64,000 bases of DNA from Ignavibacteria bacterium (lineage in GTDB: Bacteria > Bacteroidota > Ignavibacteria > Tepidaquicellales > Tepidaquicellaceae). The notes beneath the pieces are model-generated. The model searched no databases. It was not told the DNA's origin and was given only the letters and a program-made list of their open reading frames with translations. The translations under genes and the position numbers were made by a program. The stretch covers positions 1 through 64,000 of the forward strand of contig JBAZNU010000008.1 in assembly GCA_041649015.1 (NCBI GenBank), written 5' to 3'. Within the stretch, counting starts at the first letter, position 1. Every line of letters begins with the position of its first letter. Below, one piece after another: positions 61,368 to 64,000 of this stretch.

Positions 61368-61664
61368 CTAATCTTTCTTCTTTCCGTTTGTCTTCTTTTC
61401 TTTAGTCTCCGGTTTCTTCTCTGTCTTTGCTTTTGGTGTCGTTTCCTTCTTATCAGTTTTTTCTGTTAAAGAACTGCTCTTTTTTGCATAATCCGTCAGA
61501 TAAAAGCCTGACCCTTTAAAAATAAGACCGGCCGGCATACTTATCATTTTTTTAAGTGTGCTAAGCCCGCACTCCGGACATAACGTTATAGGGTCTTCTT
61601 TTATCGATTGAAATAACTCAAATGTATTTTTGCAATTATCACATTTATAATCGTATGTTGGCAT
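61368..61664 (-). CDS. FmdB-family zinc-ribbon protein
   Basis: 98 residues. 'PTYDYKCDNCKNTFELFQSIKEDPITLCPECGLSTLKKMISMPAGLIFKGSGFYLTDYA' is a full FmdB zinc ribbon with CxxC pairs. The remaining ~35 residues are a Lys/Thr/Glu-rich tail. FmdB was named as a regulator of the amidase operon in another bacterium; most members have no known role. It starts nine bases after the larger gene upstream and is probably its partner in one transcript. Confidence 0.85.
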   Translation of the reverse strand: MPTYDYKCDNCKNTFELFQSIKEDPITLCPECGLSTLKKMISMPAGLIFKGSGFYLTDYAKKSSSLTEKTDKKETTPKAKTEKKPETKEKKTNGKKKD

Positions 61665-61673
61665 ATTGAACTA

Positions 61674-64000
61674 TTATAAGTTTAAAAATTTATTCTTTGC
61701 TTTTTCGAATTCTTCCTTTGTAATAAGTTTATCATCAAGGGCTTTTTTCAGTTCTACTAATTTAGCATAACTGATTCCTGATTTAAATTGTTCCCTCTCT
61801 TTGGAACCCGCATCATATGTGACCTCTTCATTTAAAAGATCTTTTACTTTCAGAATCCTCTTAATACCATCACCCGATAATTTTGAGAATGAATCAGGAT
61901 TGCTCTTTAATTTCTGAACTTTTAATATGTATTTTTCCCTTTCCTCATTGGGGATGCTGTTCTCTATCTTTCTCGCCAGTTCTCTCACTACCTTATACTG
62001 GTATGTTTCATTCTTCTTTTTAGCTTCACCGGATATAGCAATCTCTTCGGGCTTATACACATTCTCATAGTAATACTCATAAATTAAAAGTAACTCCGCA
62101 AATTTGTTGCACTTAATCAATTCTTTTTCTACGCTTTCTGCTTTCTTCAGTATTTTATTCCTTAAAGATTCATGTTCTTCTTCATCATAAAGCCTGTTAA
62201 TTAATCTTGATTCTATACCAAGTTGTTCAGTTCTTTTTACCGTTATTCCTTCCGGTAGTGTATAACTATACACAGCTTTTTTCATTCCTGTTGTTGTGTC
62301 GGTTTCTATTCCTATCTCAAACAGGTCAAATATTAAACCCATAATAAATGCTTTGTACGATTCATTATATCTTATTTTCTCTTCGAGTGATAGAGGTATT
62401 ATGTCATTAAACACATAATAGTTCCTATCAATATGAAGGTCTATATTAATATTTCGTGACAAATTTTTATAATAGCTTCTCATTTCCTCAGATACTGTGT
62501 ATGAATAAAACAGCGGAAATCCTGCCCATTCTGTGTAGAATGTAATTGATGAATTGTCCGCCGAATCCTTGAATTCGACCGAGTTTCCTGCGATTGAATG
62601 TATTAAACTTTTGAATTTATTAAACGATGCTGTGTTAGTTCTTGTTCCTACGTAGAACTTCTTTGCCGAGTCATCCAGTTTAAACCTGCCGGGTATCTCA
62701 TTTATTCTCAGCCATGGAAAAGCTTGTGAAAGCATACCCCTTATTTTCGATTCACTCCTCAATACGTCTTTCTCAAAGAGTATCTCAGTAATATTGTAAT
62801 CTTCTCTGATACCTTCCAATTGTTTCCTTGCAAATTTAAGCATACTGTTCTCAACTATTTTTGCGTCACTGTCTTTCAGTATATTCACAATGTCCGTTAC
62901 ATCAGATGCATTAAGTTCCTTCAACAATTCAAACGCAAGGACCTTTATCTTATCCGTTGCGTTCTGTCCGCTGCCAATGTAAGCAATGTAATAATCATTC
63001 TTCACGTCATCAGGGTCATATATGTGAAGATTAAAACTTGTATCTTGTCTCTGAATAAAGTACTCGTATTTCTTCCTGAAATTATCTTTAAGCAGTCCTA
63101 AATTACCGGTAAGCTTGTTTATATCGCTTATTAAACCGGTGAAAAGTATCTTGCCGTCATCCGTTTTTGTTCCTCTTTCAATTAATCCGAGTATTCTCTG
63201 ACATATTTCCTTTGCATAGTATCTTGAATGAAGCTTGATTAATGCATTGTAATACTCATCAAGTACTTTCAGTAATTTCTCTAAAGTGCCTTCCATAGCG
63301 GCTCTTCGCATAACATTAAGTTTCGACCTTGATTCGTCTTCCCTTAAATCCTGAAGTCGGCTCTTCACTTCTGCCTCTAATCGTGTTATCAGAATCTGTA
63401 AATCTTTTATTTCCTTGTCAAATGTTGGTATGTAATCAAAATTTCCGTTAGTCAGTATAAACTGTAACCTTCTGAGTAAGCTTATTGAATAAAATACTCC
63501 TCTTGTTGAGTCATTTATTAGTGAATTAATCTTTCTCTCAAGCTTGCCTGTGATGTTCCTTTCTCTGTCACCTATTATATTCTTTATAATGTTATTTCTA
63601 TTAGAATATATTTGTGAGTAAAATAAGCCCTTTCTGCTTACATCGTTGTCATCTTTAAAGTTTGTTTCAAACTTCATCTTTTCGTTTGTTATGTATGATG
63701 ACCACTTATCACCGCGTTTACCGCTTATTAAATCATTCTTTAAATTGTTTAGGAAGGATTTTATCTGAGATTGTATGGACGATTTCTCTCCCATACTGTA
63801 AAGCGAATTAAGCATTTGATGCTTTGAGTTTGACTCTGCAAGACCAAGTTCCGGAAGCATCTCTTCTCTCAGGTATTCATCAATACTACTCTGAGAACCC
63901 TCCGCATAAGTTAAATAATAATTAATGATATCCTCGCACAACTTGTATGCACAGGATAAAATTATTCTGTCAACAGGAATAGAAATTGTCGCTTGACCTA
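61674..64000 (-). CDS. Large protein, possibly tubulin-like, with C-terminal SHOCT (5' end outside window)
   Basis: The frame stays open to the window edge, beyond the TTG at 63941, so the N-terminus lies outside and the visible part is at least 774 residues. Its first visible residues read GQATISIPVDRIILSCAYKL, which matches the end of the GTPase part of bacterial tubulin-like (Tubulin_2-type) proteins (G.A...P..RI...CA..L). A long helical region with Lys/Glu/Ile runs follows. The last ~30 residues ('LVELKKALDDKLITKEEFEKAKNKFLNL') are a SHOCT module. The GTP-binding loop is not visible, so the assignment is tentative. Confidence 0.5.
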   Translation of the reverse strand, partial: GQATISIPVDRIILSCAYKLCEDIINYYLTYAEGSQSSIDEYLREEMLPELGLAESNSKHQMLNSLYSMGEKSSIQSQIKSFLNNLKNDLISGKRGDKWSSYITNEKMKFETNFKDDNDVSRKGLFYSQIYSNRNNIIKNIIGDRERNITGKLERKINSLINDSTRGVFYSISLLRRLQFILTNGNFDYIPTFDKEIKDLQILITRLEAEVKSRLQDLREDESRSKLNVMRRAAMEGTLEKLLKVLDEYYNALIKLHSRYYAKEICQRILGLIERGTKTDDGKILFTGLISDINKLTGNLGLLKDNFRKKYEYFIQRQDTSFNLHIYDPDDVKNDYYIAYIGSGQNATDKIKVLAFELLKELNASDVTDIVNILKDSDAKIVENSMLKFARKQLEGIREDYNITEILFEKDVLRSESKIRGMLSQAFPWLRINEIPGRFKLDDSAKKFYVGTRTNTASFNKFKSLIHSIAGNSVEFKDSADNSSITFYTEWAGFPLFYSYTVSEEMRSYYKNLSRNINIDLHIDRNYYVFNDIIPLSLEEKIRYNESYKAFIMGLIFDLFEIGIETDTTTGMKKAVYSYTLPEGITVKRTEQLGIESRLINRLYDEEEHESLRNKILKKAESVEKELIKCNKFAELLLIYEYYYENVYKPEEIAISGEAKKKNETYQYKVVRELARKIENSIPNEEREKYILKVQKLKSNPDSFSKLSGDGIKRILKVKDLLNEEVTYDAGSKEREQFKSGISYAKLVELKKALDDKLITKEEFEKAKNKFLNL

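Overview
The window is AT-rich DNA from a diderm of the FCB group, most likely an Ignavibacteria-type relative of Chlorobi and Bacteroidota. Four things point there. Secreted proteins carry type IX secretion (T9SS) sorting tails of the 'SQNYPNPFNP ... SGIYFYTL' kind. A PorV/PorQ-family protein, TonB-dependent receptors, LptD and LptB are present. One promoter has the Bacteroidota pattern TTTG-N20-TAnnTTTG. At the same time clear Shine-Dalgarno sequences precede many genes, unlike typical Bacteroidia. No phage, CRISPR array or intact insertion sequence was seen.

Layout. 1-6800: the start of a secreted propeller sensor gene, a noncoding array of 170-bp tandem repeats with a second copy near 6.5 kb, a Wzi-like outer-membrane protein, a hybrid histidine kinase and a PH/SHOCT membrane protein. 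6800-16150: a TonB-type receptor, an OsmC protein, small secreted or membrane proteins, tRNA-Ser and two decayed T9SS-cargo relics. 16180-28670: DedA, a PcrA/UvrD helicase, RlmN, adenylate kinase, a STAS protein, an ExbB-ExbD-ExbD module, two TPM-domain proteins, LptD, DapF and a DinB-like protein. 28700-30320: tRNA-Gln(CUG) with a tiny ORF in its 3' end, then aspartokinase.

30636-44900 is the ribosomal-protein/secY/rpoA cluster. It begins at rplB, without rpsJ-rplC-rplD-rplW, and lacks adk between secY and map. It carries two insertions: tRNA-Gln(UUG) between rplR and rpsE, and an outer-membrane beta-barrel gene followed by a strong terminator between rpmD and rplO. L5 and L17 have lysine-rich extensions. 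rpmJ (37 aa) is present.

45050-64000: EngB, a 2-hydroxyacid dehydrogenase, then a surface block: a T9SS-tailed Asp-box protein, a TonB-dependent receptor, an 1139-residue secreted protein, a PorV-like protein and a GWxTD protein. This is followed by YbbR, a CPBP protease homologue, PdxJ and LptB. Past lptB, four TTGCGGT heptamers lie at exact 11-bp spacing. On the minus strand come an FmdB zinc-ribbon gene and a long gene running off the window that may be a tubulin-like protein with a SHOCT tail.

The most unusual features are the rearranged ribosomal cluster, the 11-bp-phased heptamers, the 170-bp repeat family, the tRNA-embedded small ORF and the possible tubulin-like gene. No complete new system can be claimed from sequence alone.
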